A stretch of DNA of 64,000 nucleotides from NCBI RefSeq assembly GCF_019279795.1, contig NC_056732.1, positions 176,484,825 through 176,548,824 on the forward strand, read 5' to 3'. The notes under the pieces were generated by a model. That model had not been told where the DNA came from. It ran no database searches and saw only the letters and a list, made by a program, of their open reading frames with translations. The position numbers and the translations under genes were made by a program. Shown here piece after piece: positions 1 to 10,764 of this stretch. This stretch comes from Protopterus annectens (taxonomy: Eukaryota > Chordata > Ceratodontiformes > Protopteridae). How positions within the stretch are numbered: the first letter of the stretch is position 1; each line of letters opens with the position of its first letter.

Positions 1-61
1 ATGGAAAATATGAGGTTTGTTTAAAAAAAGGTTTTAATGCACAATCCACAAACTGCATAAA

Positions 62-125
62 CACATAAACGCACTTGTAGCACCAGCATTTTCATCTCTC
101 CTCATAAAGACTTCATCAGATGACC
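62..125 (-). ncRNA. Hammerhead-like ribozyme in PLE copy 1
   Basis: Read on the minus strand, the conserved core CUGAUGA (119-113) is followed by a short stem II (GUCU pairing with AGAU, one G-U wobble), then GAAA, then stem III AAUGC pairing with GCGUU across a loop of about 13 nt. The predicted cleavage site follows the UUU at 69-67, and AUG after it pairs with CAU just before CUGAUGA to form stem I. Both ends lie in stem I, the type I arrangement. Hammerhead motifs are established in Penelope-like elements. The fold was done by eye; stem I has only 3 clear pairs, so activity is an inference. Confidence 0.78.
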
Positions 126-459
126 TAGAATAAAATTATACCCTTTATATACTCCCTCACATATATGAATAAACCAATCACATTGTATAATAAAACATTA
201 AAAAAAAATCACTTCCTTTAGGAAAACAGTGTTGTATAAAACCTTAAATTACATAGAGAAATAAACACTTACTTAAAAACATACTATTACATAAATATTT
301 TAAAATTCATTAAATACTTTAAAATTCATTAAATGCTTTCCTTATAATATAAAAATATAAAATTGTTAATAAAAACAATTTAACTTAATCAGGTGATGTA
401 GAAAACAACATTATTGTACCTTCCAGTGGCTTTATCAGGAACTGTGTCTTAAATGAAAA

Positions 460-3400
460 TTATAGTTTGGCAGATCTCAGTTTTAATAATGGAACAATAG
501 ATATAAAATCATTTAAATCAGGGGGCTTGATGCTTCCAGCGTTACTTGCCACAAAAGTTCCCTGAACTCTATTCTCTCCTCCCATAATCCACCCCTGATT
601 TCTTTTGGTATTTGTTCCAAGACTAAAAAAATAAAGTTAGCTTTTAAACAAACTTTTGTGCGTTTATATAAAGCATTGCTCTCCTTTTTGTTCAAAATGT
701 CATATTTATGTTCATAAATCCTTCTCTTGAGTCTACGTTCGGTTTTACCTACATAGAAAGATCTGCACTCAACACACACAAACCAAGATATACTAACCCC
801 ATGGCTTCACAATTAAAGTACCCAGGGCTGCATACCCACCTATTCCTAGCCTCAATAAAAAGTTTGTCAGTGTTAGCTATACTTGCACACTGGGAACAAT
901 GGCCGCATTTGTAAGTCCCCACTCTCCTCCTGTTTCCTGCCTTGATTTTACCACCATGTTCAAGAATGCTTTTCAAAGTAGGTGAGTTCTTGTATACAAA
1001 TTTCAGAGGGCTATTGGGAAGCTTTTCCAAGTCTGAAATGATTACAAACCTTTCCCATTCAGATTTAATATTTCTCTTTGTTGCTCCATTAAGAGCATTG
1101 TACTCAAATACCATAGCTCCATTGTAATTAACATCATGTTCTTCCCCTGCATCGTTGTGCATTATTTCATTCTGTCCTAGAATGGGTCTATATTTGGTAG
1201 ATCTCCCAGCCATTACTTCTACCTCAATCCCCTCTACCAGGTCCAGTGGATAATCCCTTCCAAGAAAAATTATTTTAACAATCCACATTCTTTGTTAAAA
1301 TCATAACTTGAAGTAGTCATTTGGCTACCACGGACATACTGACCCTTAACTATGTACCTTTTGCAATGTGGGGATGTGCACTTCTATAATGAAGAAATGA
1401 GTTACAAAAGGTAGGCTTTCTAAATACCCTGGACTCAAATTTACCGGCTGCCTTATATATTTTTACATCTAAATATTGCAAACAGTCCTTGAATAGTGTG
1501 TAAGTGAATTCAAAAAAATTAGTAGTGTTCTTCATATAAACCAAGTATTCATCAAATAACTCTCTAGTCCCTTTCCAAAAATTACTATGTCATCTAAAAA
1601 CTTCTTATAGACTGTCCAATTAGTAGCAAACTCGGAATTTAATAAATATTTTTCCTCCAACTTAGCTAGAAAAAGGTTGGCATATGTTGGGTATGTTGGG
1701 GCACAAGCTGCCCCCATTGCCACACCTTGTATTTGCTGGTAAAATTCATCTTTGAAAAAAATGAAATTGTATTTTAAAACCAATTCCATTAAACTAATAC
1801 AAACTAGCTTCTCATTGTGGGTTAAATCAGTATCTTCAAATAAAATTTATTCAAATAAATCCTTTCCTTCCCAGTAGGGAATGCTTGAAAATAAATCTTT
1901 TACGTCTATAGTAATTAAGGTTAATTCATCATGAAACAATTCTGGGGTAATTTCCTTCAAAAACTCCCAAGAATCCTTTAAAATGGCCTTTCTTTTAACC
2001 CATAACTGTTTAAGTTTATTATCTACATATTTAGCCAAGGGGAGCGTCTTAGACCCTTCTGCCAACACTATAGGCCTTAAGGGGGGATCTTTCTCATTCT
2101 TGTGTGTCTTGGGTATTCCGAATATGGATGGCACTCTTGGTTTGTCTACCCTTAAAAATCTAAGTGTTTTTTTTATCAACTAGGCCTTCCATATACAGAT
2201 CTTCCAAAACATTGTCTATCCATTTATAGGCTATATTAACCTCATTGTTAGACACACTGGAATAAGTCACTTCATCCATCAAAATATGATTAATTTTACC
2301 TTCATAGGTTATATTATCCATTATTACTACACCTCCCCCTTTATCCGGCTTCATAACTCGTATGTCAGGGTTAGCTTGTAATTCCTTAAGTATAGTATTT
2401 TCTTTACTAAATAGATTGGGTCTATATTTGATTTTACTATATTCCCTTCTTAACTCTTTTTCAATAACCCTCTCCAAATTCCTTAGCTGGGGGTGCAATG
2501 GTGGATTGTATGTACTCTTTCGCCTCAATCCCTGTTCAGACTCACTTGAAATTGCAGGTAAAACCAGGCCCAGGTTTAATTTTCTAATGAACATTTTTAT
2601 GTCCATTAATGTTTTTGTAAGGTCAACCTTCCTATAAGGAATGAATTCTAGTCCCCTGAATAATAAACTAAAATGTTCTTTATTAAGTATTTCATTGCTA
2701 AAATTGTAAATACAAAAACCATAATAAATATTTATTACCATGTACCTGTATTTCGTCAGGCTTGGTTTGGGTGGGGGGTATACCATCACTCCTTAGTATC
2801 ACCTCCCCCCCCCCCCCAGTAAAAATGTGACTGTTGGTACTCATTCTTTTTCATGAGTCTTTCAGACCTACATAGTGGTGGGTACTCATCTCCATTCTCA
2901 TAGTCCCCCATTTCAATATTCCCATCATCACCTATATAGTTTTGATTCTCTTCATTAACTTAATTCATCTGCTTGTTAGAGTAAAAAACATCATCTTGTC
3001 TATAGTTTCTTGGCTTTGGAGAGCATGTGTTGTTCTTATACACCTTACAATCACGCTCGAGCTTTCTTATCTTTCTTTGTACAATCTCATCACATTTCTT
3101 ATCAATGTCATTTCTTATATTAAAATACCTCTCATTGTCTTCTTTAATAGTGAATACTAGGTCATCTTTAATACACTGGTCCAATATCTCAATTTCCTTA
3201 TGTATTTCATCTTTGTTCCTAATATTTTCTTTTATAATAGTTTTTAAAATTTCTGTGCCACAGTTATTAAAAACTTCTAGCAATTCTTTATGAAATAAAG
3301 TGCCAACATGAACATTGTTTGGATATTTCCATACACGTAAACCCTTAGGTACAATTCCCTTTGCAACACATTCTCCCAAATAACTGTTTTCAATATCCAA

Positions 3401-3947
3401 AGTTCTGTACCTCAACATTAGTTTTGACATTGTTTAATTTTACATTAAAGGAATCATTAACAATGGGTTGCACATTTACATTCTCATTTATTTGAAAAGA
3501 ATATTTAGTTTGCAGCCAGTCTCTAGTTTCTTTTAAATTTCTTTTGAAGTTTGTTCCTGCCATTCTTTCTTTCCCAGGCTGCTGACATTGCCCAGGTGTA
3601 ATTTGTGATGAGTCGCCATTCACAGGAATTTGTATTTTGTCCGCTCCCCTTAGAACCCCAGGAGTTTGCTCAGCATTAAAGGTTAACTCCAAAACGCCTT
3701 CTCGTCTGTTCATTTCATTCCATACACCAAATACACCACCTCCACCATTGTTCTCAAGCAGTCTCGGCTGCTTACTACTTCCTCCTTCAGGTGGGCGTTG
3801 CTTCAGGACATTTCTACAAAGTGAAACCATGGATTGGCTCAACGGCATCAACAAATCAATCAATTCAGTCAATTGGCCTATCAGCTTTCGCTTCTGGCCC
3901 ACCTCGTCCTGCCGCTTTGCTTCCTCGGGCAGATTAACTTTCTCCAT
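460..3947 (-). pseudogene. PLE polyprotein, copy 1: N-terminal domain, RT and GIY-YIG endonuclease, frameshifted
   Basis: The frame opens at a Met at 3947 (MEKVNLPEEAK) and the last homologous codon is the stop at 460-462, about 1160 codons. In order: a charged N-terminal region (3947-2960) of unknown role; an RT with finger motifs such as FGIPKTHKNEKDPPLRPIV (about 2130-2070), a DVKDLFSSIPYWEG motif (about 1900) and the catalytic FLDDIVIF box (about 1600); a cysteine-rich linker with KCGHCSQC (about 905); and a GIY-YIG nuclease with FYVGKTERRLKRRIYEHK (about 755-705). PLE RTs copy element RNA using a nicked end made by the GIY-YIG domain. Breaks are visible near 3400, 2800-2960, 2170, 1800, 1540, 1320 and 770, where a short CA run has two extra bases relative to copy 2, so no full-length protein can be made. 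Confidence 0.88.
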
Positions 3948-4101
3948 CTCCTTTCTTCACAAAAAACAACCAATAAACAAAAAAGTGAAGCAGAAGCACC
4001 AAAATTGTAATTAGAATCCACCTTGTAGGTCCTTCAGAAAATGGAAAATACGAGGTTGGTTTAAAAAAAGGTTTTAATGCACAATCCACAAACTGCATAA
4101 A

Positions 4102-4165
4102 CACATAAACGCATTTGTAGCACCAGCGTTTTCGTCTCTCCTCATAAAGACTTCATCAGATGACC
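4102..4165 (-). ncRNA. Hammerhead-like ribozyme in PLE copy 2
   Basis: Equivalent to the motif in copy 1 and exactly 4040 nt from it. The core CUGAUGA is at 4159-4153, stem II is GUCU with AGAC (four Watson-Crick pairs), then GAAA, and stem III AACGC pairs perfectly with GCGUU around a loop. Predicted cleavage lies between 4107 and 4106. Compared with copies 1 and 3, this copy has stronger pairing in stems II and III (C in place of U at both variant positions), making it the best candidate of the three for activity. Fold by eye. Confidence 0.82.
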
Positions 4166-4380
4166 TAGAATAAAATTATACCCTTTATATAGTCCCTCAC
4201 ATATATGAATAAACCAATCACATTGTATAATAAATTTTTTTTTAAAAAATCACTTCCTTTGGGAAAACAGTGTTGTATAAAACCTTAAATTACATAGAGA
4301 AATAAACACTTACTTAAAAACATACTATTACATAAATACTTTAAAATTCATTAAATACTTTAAAATTCATTAAATACTTT

Positions 4381-4615
4381 AAACCCGCGTTGGTGGTGCT
4401 GCGGTAGCATTGTTACCTCACAGTAAGACGCTGTCCGGTTCGATTCTCAGCTAGAGCGTCTTCTGCGTGGAGACATGCGTGAATGGGCGTACCTTCGTTG
4501 AAGGTTGTGCATCAGGCCTGGCAAGCCAGTACGTAAAAATCAGCTGCCAATCATTAGCAGACCGGAGTTCTGCTGTGGCGACTCCTAACCAGGAAAAGCC
4601 GAAAGACACAGACAG
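4381..4615 (+). mobile_element. tRNA-derived SINE, copy A, inserted in PLE copy 2
   Basis: About 235 bp absent from the equivalent place in PLE copy 1. The head contains a good RNA polymerase III B box, GGTTCGATTC, at 4437-4446, preceded by an A-box-like stretch near 4395-4412. The tail (about 4570-4610) reads TGTGGCGACTCC then AAAAGCCGAAAGACAC. This head and tail arrangement resembles the HE1-type SINEs of fish and sharks (resemblance recalled, not searched). It is flanked by ACTTT at 4376-4380 and 4616-4620, a plausible target duplication. A second copy of the family lies at 50311-50545. Confidence 0.82.
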
Positions 4616-4740
4616 ACTTTCCTTATAATATAAAAATATAAAAATGTTAATAAAAACAATTTAACTTAATCAGGTGATGTAGAAAACAACATTATTGTAC
4701 CTTCTAGTGGCTTTATTAGGAACTGTGTCTTAAATGAAAA

Positions 4741-7636
4741 TTATAGTTTGGCAGATCTCAGTTTTAATAATGGAACAATAGATATAAAATCATTTAAACC
4801 AGGGGGGCTTGATGCTTCCCGCGTTACTTGCCACCAAAGTTCCCTGAACTCTATTCTCTCCTCCCATAATCCACCCTTGATTTCTTTTGGTATTTGTTCC
4901 AAGACTAAAAAAATAAAGTTAGCTATTAAACAAACTTTCATGTGTTTATATAAAGCATTGGTCTCCTTTTTGTTCAAAATGTCATATTTATGTTCATAAA
5001 TCCTTCTCTTGAGTCTACTTTCGGTTTTACCTACATAGAAGGATCTGCACTCAACACATAAACCAAGATATACTAACCCCATGGCTTCACAATTAAAGTA
5101 TCCAGAGCTGCATACCCACCTATTCCTAGCCTCAATAAAAAGTTTGTCAGTGTTAGCTATACTTGCACACTGGGAACAATGGCCGCATTTGTAAGTCCCC
5201 ACTCTCCTCCTGTTCCCTGCCTTGTTTTTACCACCATGTTCAAGAATGCTTTTCAAACTAGGTGAGTTCTTGTATACAAATTTCAGAGGGCTATTGGGAA
5301 GCTTTTCCAAGTCTGAAATGGTTACAAACCTTTCCCATTCAGATTTAATACTTCTCTTTGTTGCTCCATTAAGAGCATTGTACTCTAATACCATAGCTCC
5401 ATTGTAATTAACATCATGTTCTTCCCCTGCATCGTTGTGCATTATTTCATTCTGTCCTAGAATGGGTCTATATTTGTTAGATTTCCCAGCCATTACTTCT
5501 ACCTCAATCCCCTCTACCAGGTCCAGTGGGTAATCCCTTTCCAAGAAAAATTCTTTTAGCAATCCACATTCTTTGTTAAAATCATAACTTGAAGTAGTCA
5601 TTTGGCTACCACGGACATACTGACCCTTAACTATGTTCCTTTTGCAATGTGGGGATGTGCACTTCTATAATGACAAAATAAGTTACAAAAGGTAGGCTTT
5701 CTAAATACCCTGGACTCAAATTTACTGGCTGCCTTATATATTTCTACATCTAAATATTGCAAACAGTCCCTGGATAGCGTGTAAGTGAATTCAAAAAAAT
5801 TAGTGGTGTTCTTCATATAAACCAAGAATTCATCGAATAACTCTCCAGTCCCTTTCCAAAAAATTACTATGTCATCTAAAAACCTCTTATAGACTGTCCA
5901 ATTAGTAGCAAACTCAGAATTTAATATATATTTTTCCTTCCACTTAGCTAGAACAAAGTTGGCATATGTTGGGGCACAATCTGCCCCCATTGCCACACCT
6001 TGTATTTGCTGGTAAAATTCACATTTGAAAAAAATGAAATTGTATTTTAAAACCAATTCCATTAAACTAATACAAACTAGCTTCTCATTGTGGGTTAAAT
6101 AAGTATCTTCAAATAAATCCATTCCTTCCCGGTAGGGAATGCTCAAAAATAAATCTTTTACGTCTATAGTGTAATGAACGTTAATTCACCATGAAACAAT
6201 TCTGGGGTAATTTCCTTCAAAAACTCCCAAGAATCTTTTAAAATGGCCTTTCTTTTAACCCATAACTGTTTAAGTTTATTATCTACATATTTAGCCAAGG
6301 GGAGCGTCTTAGACCCTTCTGCCAACACTATAGGCCTTAAGGGGGGATCTTTCTCATTCTTGTGTGTCTTGGGTATTCCGAATATGGATGGCACTCTTGG
6401 TTTGTTTACCCTTAAAAATCTAAGTGTTTTTTATCAACTAGGCCTTCCATATACAGATCTTCCAAAACATTGTCTATCCTTTTGTAGGCTATATTAACCT
6501 CATTGTTAGACACACTGAAATAAGTCACTTCATCCATCAAAATATGATTAATTTTACCTTCATAGGTTATATTATCCATTATTACTACACCTCCCCCTTT
6601 ATCCGGCTTCATAACTCGTATGTCGGGGTTAGCTTATAATTCCTTAAGTATAGTATTCTCTTTACTAAATAGATTGGGTCTATATTTGATTTTACTATAT
6701 TCCCTTCTTAACTCTTTTTCAATAACCCTCTCCAAATTCCTTAGCTGGGGGTGCAATGGTGGATTGTATGTACTCTTTCGCCTCAATCCCTGTTCAGACT
6801 CACTTGAAATTGCAGGTAAAACCAGGCCCAGGTTTACTTTTCTAATGAACATTTTTATGTCCATTAATGTTTTTGTAAGGTCACCCTTCCTATAAGGAAT
6901 GAATTCTAGTCCCCTGAATAATAAACTAAAATGTTCTTTATTAAGTATTTCATTGCTAAAATTGTAAATACAAAAACCATCTAATAAATATTTATTACCA
7001 TGTACCTGTATTTCATCAGGCTTGGTTTGGGTGGGGGGTATACCATCACTCCTTAGTATCTCCCCCTCCCCCCCCAGTAAAAATTTGACTGTTGGTACTC
7101 ATTCTTTTTCATGAGTCATTCAGACCTACGTAGTGGTGGGTACTCATCCCCATTCTCATAGTCCCCCATTTCAATATTCCCATCATCACCTATATAGTTT
7201 TGATTCTCTTCATTAACTTCATTCATCTGCTTGTTAGAGTAAAAACATCATCTTGTCTATAGTTTCTTGGCTTTGGATAGCATGTGTTGTTCTTATACTC
7301 CTTACAATCACGCTCGAGCTTTCTTATCTTTCTTTGTACAATCTCATCACATTTCTTATCAATGTCATTTCTTATATTAAAATACCTCTCATTCTCTTCT
7401 TTAATAGTGAATACTAGGTCATCTTTAATACACTGGTCCAATATCTCAATTTCCTTATGTATTTCATCTTTGTTCCTAATATTTTCTTTTATAATAGTTT
7501 TTAAAATTTCTATGCCACAGTTATTAAAAACTTCTAGCAATTCTTTATGAAATAAAGTGCCAACATGAACATTGTTTGGATATTTCCATACACGTAAACC
7601 CTTAGGTACAATTCCCTTTGCAACACATTCTCCCAA
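4741..7636 (-). pseudogene. PLE polyprotein, copy 2: RT and GIY-YIG nuclease, N-terminus missing
   Basis: Colinear with copy 1 but lacking about the first 110-120 codons. The RT region includes the IFGIPKTHKNEKDPPLRP motif (about 6390-6330) and the catalytic RFLDDIVIFWKGTGE box (about 5890-5850). The linker cysteines CGHCSQC lie near 5190 and the nuclease motif FYVGKTESRLKRRIYEHK near 5040-4985. Reading frames are broken near 5610, 6160, 6400, 6620, 6870-7220 (including a C-rich run near 7060-7075). The segment 4741-5601 is one uninterrupted frame, so the nuclease portion is intact as sequence although it lacks its upstream partner. Confidence 0.87.
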
Positions 7637-7640
7637 ATAA

Positions 7641-8498
7641 CTACTTCAAGTTATGATTTTAACAAAGAATGTGGATTGCTAAAAGAATTTTTCTTGGAAA
7701 GGGGTTACCCACTGGACCTGGTGGAGGGGGTTGAGGTAGAAGTAATGGCTGGGAGATCTATAAAATATAGACCCATTCTAGGACAGAATGAAATAATGCA
7801 CAACGATGCAGGGGAAGAACATGATGTTAATTACAATGGAGCTATGGTATTTGAGTACAATGCTCTTAATGGAGCAACAAAGAGAAGTATTAAATCTGAA
7901 TGGGAAAGGTTTGTAACCATTTCAGACTTGGAAAAGCTTCCCAATAGCCCTCTGAAATTTGTATACAAAAACTCACCTAGTTTGAAAAGCATTCTTGAAC
8001 ATGGTGGTAAAATCAAGGCAGGGAACAGGAGGAGAGTGGGTACTTACAAATGCGGCCATTGTTCCCAGTGTGCAAGTATAGCTAACACTGACAAACTTTT
8101 TATTGAGGCTAGGAATAGGTGGGTATGCAGCCCTGGGTACTTTAATTGTGAAGCCATGGGGTTAGTATATCTTGCTTTGTGTGTGTTGAGTGCAGATCTT
8201 TCTATGTAGGTAAAACCGAACGTAGACTCAAGAGAAGGATTTATGAACATAAATATGACATTTTGAACAAAAAGGAGACCAATGCTTTATATAAACACAC
8301 AAAAGTTTGTTTAAAAGCTAACTTTATTTTTTAGTCTTGGAACAAATACCAAAAGAAATCAGGGGTGGATTATGGGAGGAGACAATAGAGTTCAGGGAAC
8401 TTTGGTGGCAAGTAATGCTGGAAGCACCAAGCCCCCCTGGTTTAAATGATTTTATATCTATTGTTCCATTATTAAAACTGAGATTTGCCAAACTATAA
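7641..8498 (+). pseudogene. PLE GIY-YIG endonuclease region, copy 3, frameshifted
   Basis: The reading frame at 7676-8209 covers the linker with KCGHCSQC (about 8047-8070) and ends early at a TAG at 8207-8209, because a short GT/CA run near 8180 is two bases longer than in copy 2. Copy 1 carries the same two-base difference. Downstream, the catalytic FYVGKTERRL motif continues in another frame (about 8200-8240), with a further in-frame TAG near 8332-8336 after TTTATTTT, and the family stop codon is at 8496-8498. The RT is absent, so this copy could never have coded for a complete element. Confidence 0.85.
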
Positions 8499-8813
8499 TT
8501 TTCATTTAAGACACAGTTCCTAATAAAGCCTCTAGAAGGTACAATAATGTTGCTTTCTACATCACCTGATTAAGTTAAATTGTTTTTATTAACATTTTTA
8601 TATTTTTATATTATAAGGAAAGTATTTAATGAATTTTAAAGTATTTATGTAATAGTATGTTTTTAAGTAAGTGTTTATTTCTCTAGGTAATTTAAGATTT
8701 TATACAACATTGTTTTCCTAAAGGAAGTGATTTTTTTTAAATTTTTTATTATACAATGTGATTGGTTTATTCATATATGTGAGGGACTATATAAAGGGTA
8801 TAATTTTATTCTA

Positions 8814-8877
8814 GGTCATCTGATGAAGTCTTTATGAGGAGAGATGAAAATGCTGGTGCTACAAGTGCGTTTATGTG
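8814..8877 (+). ncRNA. Hammerhead-like ribozyme in PLE copy 3
   Basis: CUGAUGA at 8820-8826, stem II GUCU with AGAU, GAAA at 8846-8849, stem III starting at 8849 with AAUGC pairing to GCGUU at 8867-8871, predicted cleavage after 8872, and stem I formed by CAU (8817-8819) with AUG (8873-8875). It has the same variant bases as copy 1 (G-U wobble in stem II and U-G in stem III). By-eye fold; family precedent is strong. Confidence 0.78.
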
Positions 8878-9098
8878 TTTATGCAGTTTGTGGATTGTGC
8901 ATTAAAACCTTTTTTTAAACAAACCTCATATTTTCCGTTTTCTGAAGGACCTACAAGGTGGATTCTAGTTACAATTTTGGTGCTTCTGCTTCACTTTTTT
9001 GTTTATCCTTCAGTCTATAACTGGTTTCACTGTTCCCATATAGCTAACATGACACCCTCACTAATTTCTAGCCTTTCCTCCACTACAAACAGCATATA

Positions 9099-10681
9099 CA
9101 GTGGATATAAAAAGTGTACACAGCCCTGTTAAAATGCCAGTTTTATTTGTGATATAAAAAATGAGACCTTAATAAATCACTTCAAAACTTTTCCCACCTT
9201 TAATGTGACCTATAACCTGTACAATTCAATTGAAAAACAAACAAATCTGTTAGGGAAAAAATAAAAAAAACGTACAATAAGCTGGTTGCATAAGTGTGCA
9301 CACCCTTAAACTAATACTTTGTTGAAGTACCTTTTGATTTAATTACAGCATTCAGTTTTCTTGGGTAGGAGTCTATCAGCATGGCACATCTTGACTTGAC
9401 AATATTTTCCCACTCTTCCTTGCAAAAGCACTCCAAATCTGTCAGACTGTGAGGGCATTGCTTGTTCACAGCCGTCTTCAGGTCACCCAACAGATTTTCT
9501 ATTGAATTTAGATCTGGGCTCTGGCTGGGCCATTCCAAAACTTTAATTTTCTTCTGGTGAAGCCATTCTTTTGTTGATTTGGATGTATACATGGGGTCAT
9601 TGTCATGTTGAAAGGTGAAATTCCTCTTCATCTTCTGCTTTCTAGCAGACACCCGAACGTTGTGGGCCAAAAGTGACTGGTATTTGGAACTGTTCATAAT
9701 TCCCTCCACCTTGACTAAAGCCACCATTCCAGCTGAGGAAAAGCAACCCCAAAGTTTGATACTGCCATGCTTCACCATAGGGATGGTATTCTTTTGGTGA
9801 TGCGTAGTGTTGTTTTTGCACCAAAAATACCTTTTGGAAATGTGGGCAAAAAGGTCAGCCTTGGTCTCATCAGACCATAACATATTTTCCCACATGCTTT
9901 TGGGTGACTTGATGTATTGTTTTGCAAATTTTAGCCAGGCCTGGATGTTTTTCTGTGTAAGAAAAGGCTTCTGTCTTGCAACCCTACTCCATAGTCCAGA
10001 CATATGGAAAATCCGGGCGATTGTTATCACATGTAGTACACAATCAGTACTTGCCAGAAATTCCTGCAACTCCCTCAGTGTTGCTGTAGGTCTCTTGGCA
10101 GCCTCACTGACCAGTTTTCGTCTTGTCTTTTCATCAATTTTGGAGGGATGTCCAGTTCTTTGCAACGTCACTGTTGTCCCATATTTTCTCCACTTTTTGA
10201 TGACTGTCTTCACTGTGCTCTGTTGTATATCCAATGATGTAGATATTTTTTTCTACCCTTCCCCTGACTGATACCTTTCAACAATGAGATCCCTTTGATG
10301 CTTTGTAAACTCTCTGTGAACCATGGCTTTTACTGTAGCAGGCAACTGAATAAATGTCAGGAAATTCCTACTAGGACAGCTGAATTTTATTTAGGATTAT
10401 TCAGAGTCTCTTTAATTGATGGCAGGTGTATACACAAGGAGACTGAATCCTGTAATTAAATCAAAAGGTGCTTCAACAAAGTATTAGTTTGAGGATGTGC
10501 ACACTTATGCAACAAGCTTATTGTACATTTTTTATTTTTTATATTTTTCCCCTAACAGATCTGTTTGTTTTTCAATTGAATTGTACAGGGTATAGGTCAC
10601 ATTAAAGGTGGGAAAAGTTTTGAAATGATTTATTGTGGTCTGGCATTTTAACAGGGGTGCGTACACTTTTTATATCCACTG
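9099..10681 (-). mobile_element. Tc1/mariner-type DNA transposon with long terminal inverted repeats
   Basis: The ends read CAGTGGATATAAAAAGTGTAC from 9099 and its reverse complement up to 10681. The inverted repeats are long, about 235-250 bp each (9099 to about 9350; about 10437 to 10681), with only scattered differences. A further conserved block, AAGTGTGCACA, lies inside both, as in the IR/DR-type ends of Tc1-like elements. The left repeat overlaps the 3' end of the transposase frame. The left flank is TA as expected for Tc1 target sites; the right flank is TG, so the TA duplication is imperfect. Confidence 0.92.
9311..10324 (-). pseudogene. Tc1-type transposase with one in-frame stop
   Basis: The frame opens at ATG 10324 (MVHREFTKHQRDLIVER) and runs 338 codons to the stop at 9311, the normal length for a Tc1 transposase. 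An N-terminal paired-like helix-turn-helix region (to about 10100) would bind the inverted repeats. The catalytic DDE acidic residues appear in WSDETK (about 9880), FQHDNDPMYTS (about 9610) and SPDLNSIENLLGDLK (about 9520). One TAG at 10253-10255, in the N-terminal DNA-binding part just after QSGEG, is the only break I see. Downstream of it the frame is open for 307 codons from an internal Met at 10234, but that product would lack the first DNA-binding helices. Confidence 0.9.
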
Positions 10682-10764
10682 TGCTTCATTGAACTCCACC
10701 AGTGAGTTCTCTTGACAATACACACAATCTCACATACCAAAGTAGTCTGCTTATAATTTAAAAT

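Larger units (their letters stand above)
1..4040 (-). mobile_element. Penelope-like retroelement, copy 1 (full unit, cut by window edge)
   Basis: One complete repeat unit of a Penelope-like element read on the minus strand. It holds a long coding region (about 3947 down to 460), an AT-rich 3' region (460 to about 130), a hammerhead-like ribozyme (about 125-62) and a 3' end that runs off the left edge. Base 1 is equivalent to base 4041, where copy 2's 3' end begins, so copies 1 and 2 sit head to tail and the 3' region of copy 2 serves as the 5' leader of copy 1. This is the pseudo-LTR layout known for Penelope elements. The coding region is broken by several frameshifts, one beside a C run at 2806-2819. 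The family is recognised from RT and GIY-YIG motifs; a Neptune-type assignment is possible but untested. Confidence 0.9.
4041..7639 (-). mobile_element. Penelope-like retroelement, copy 2 (5' truncated, SINE-interrupted)
   Basis: Second copy of the same PLE, minus strand, very similar to copy 1 base for base. Its 3' end (4041-4170) abuts copy 1's 5' leader, giving a head-to-tail tandem. Its 5' end is lost: similarity stops near 7639, inside the N-terminal coding region, where an inverted partial copy begins. A SINE at 4381-4615 interrupts its 3' region. The C-terminal GIY-YIG frame at 4741-5601 is open for 286 codons, the best-preserved nuclease frame of the three copies. Confidence 0.9.
7637..8990 (+). 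mobile_element. Penelope-like retroelement, copy 3 (inverted, 5' truncated)
   Basis: Plus-strand partial copy of the same PLE, starting inside the coding region just after the RT and running through the GIY-YIG domain, the AT-rich 3' region, a hammerhead-like ribozyme and the full 3' end to about 8990 (matching the sequence at 3975-4040 in reverse). It is joined tail-out to copy 2, so the two share a 5'-to-5' inverted junction. An inverted, truncated partner is a known arrangement of Penelope insertions. The right edge is inferred from where similarity to the copy 1/copy 2 boundary ends. Confidence 0.88.

Noticed and set aside
708-914. Plus-strand open frames in the PLE copies (708-914, 942-1127, 2362-2637, 3027-3293 and equivalents)
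   Set aside because: They are antisense shadows of conserved PLE coding sequence and recur in each copy only because the copies are similar.
9615-10271. Plus-strand frames 9615-9800 and 9807-10271
   Set aside because: Antisense to the Tc1 transposase, with no motifs of their own.
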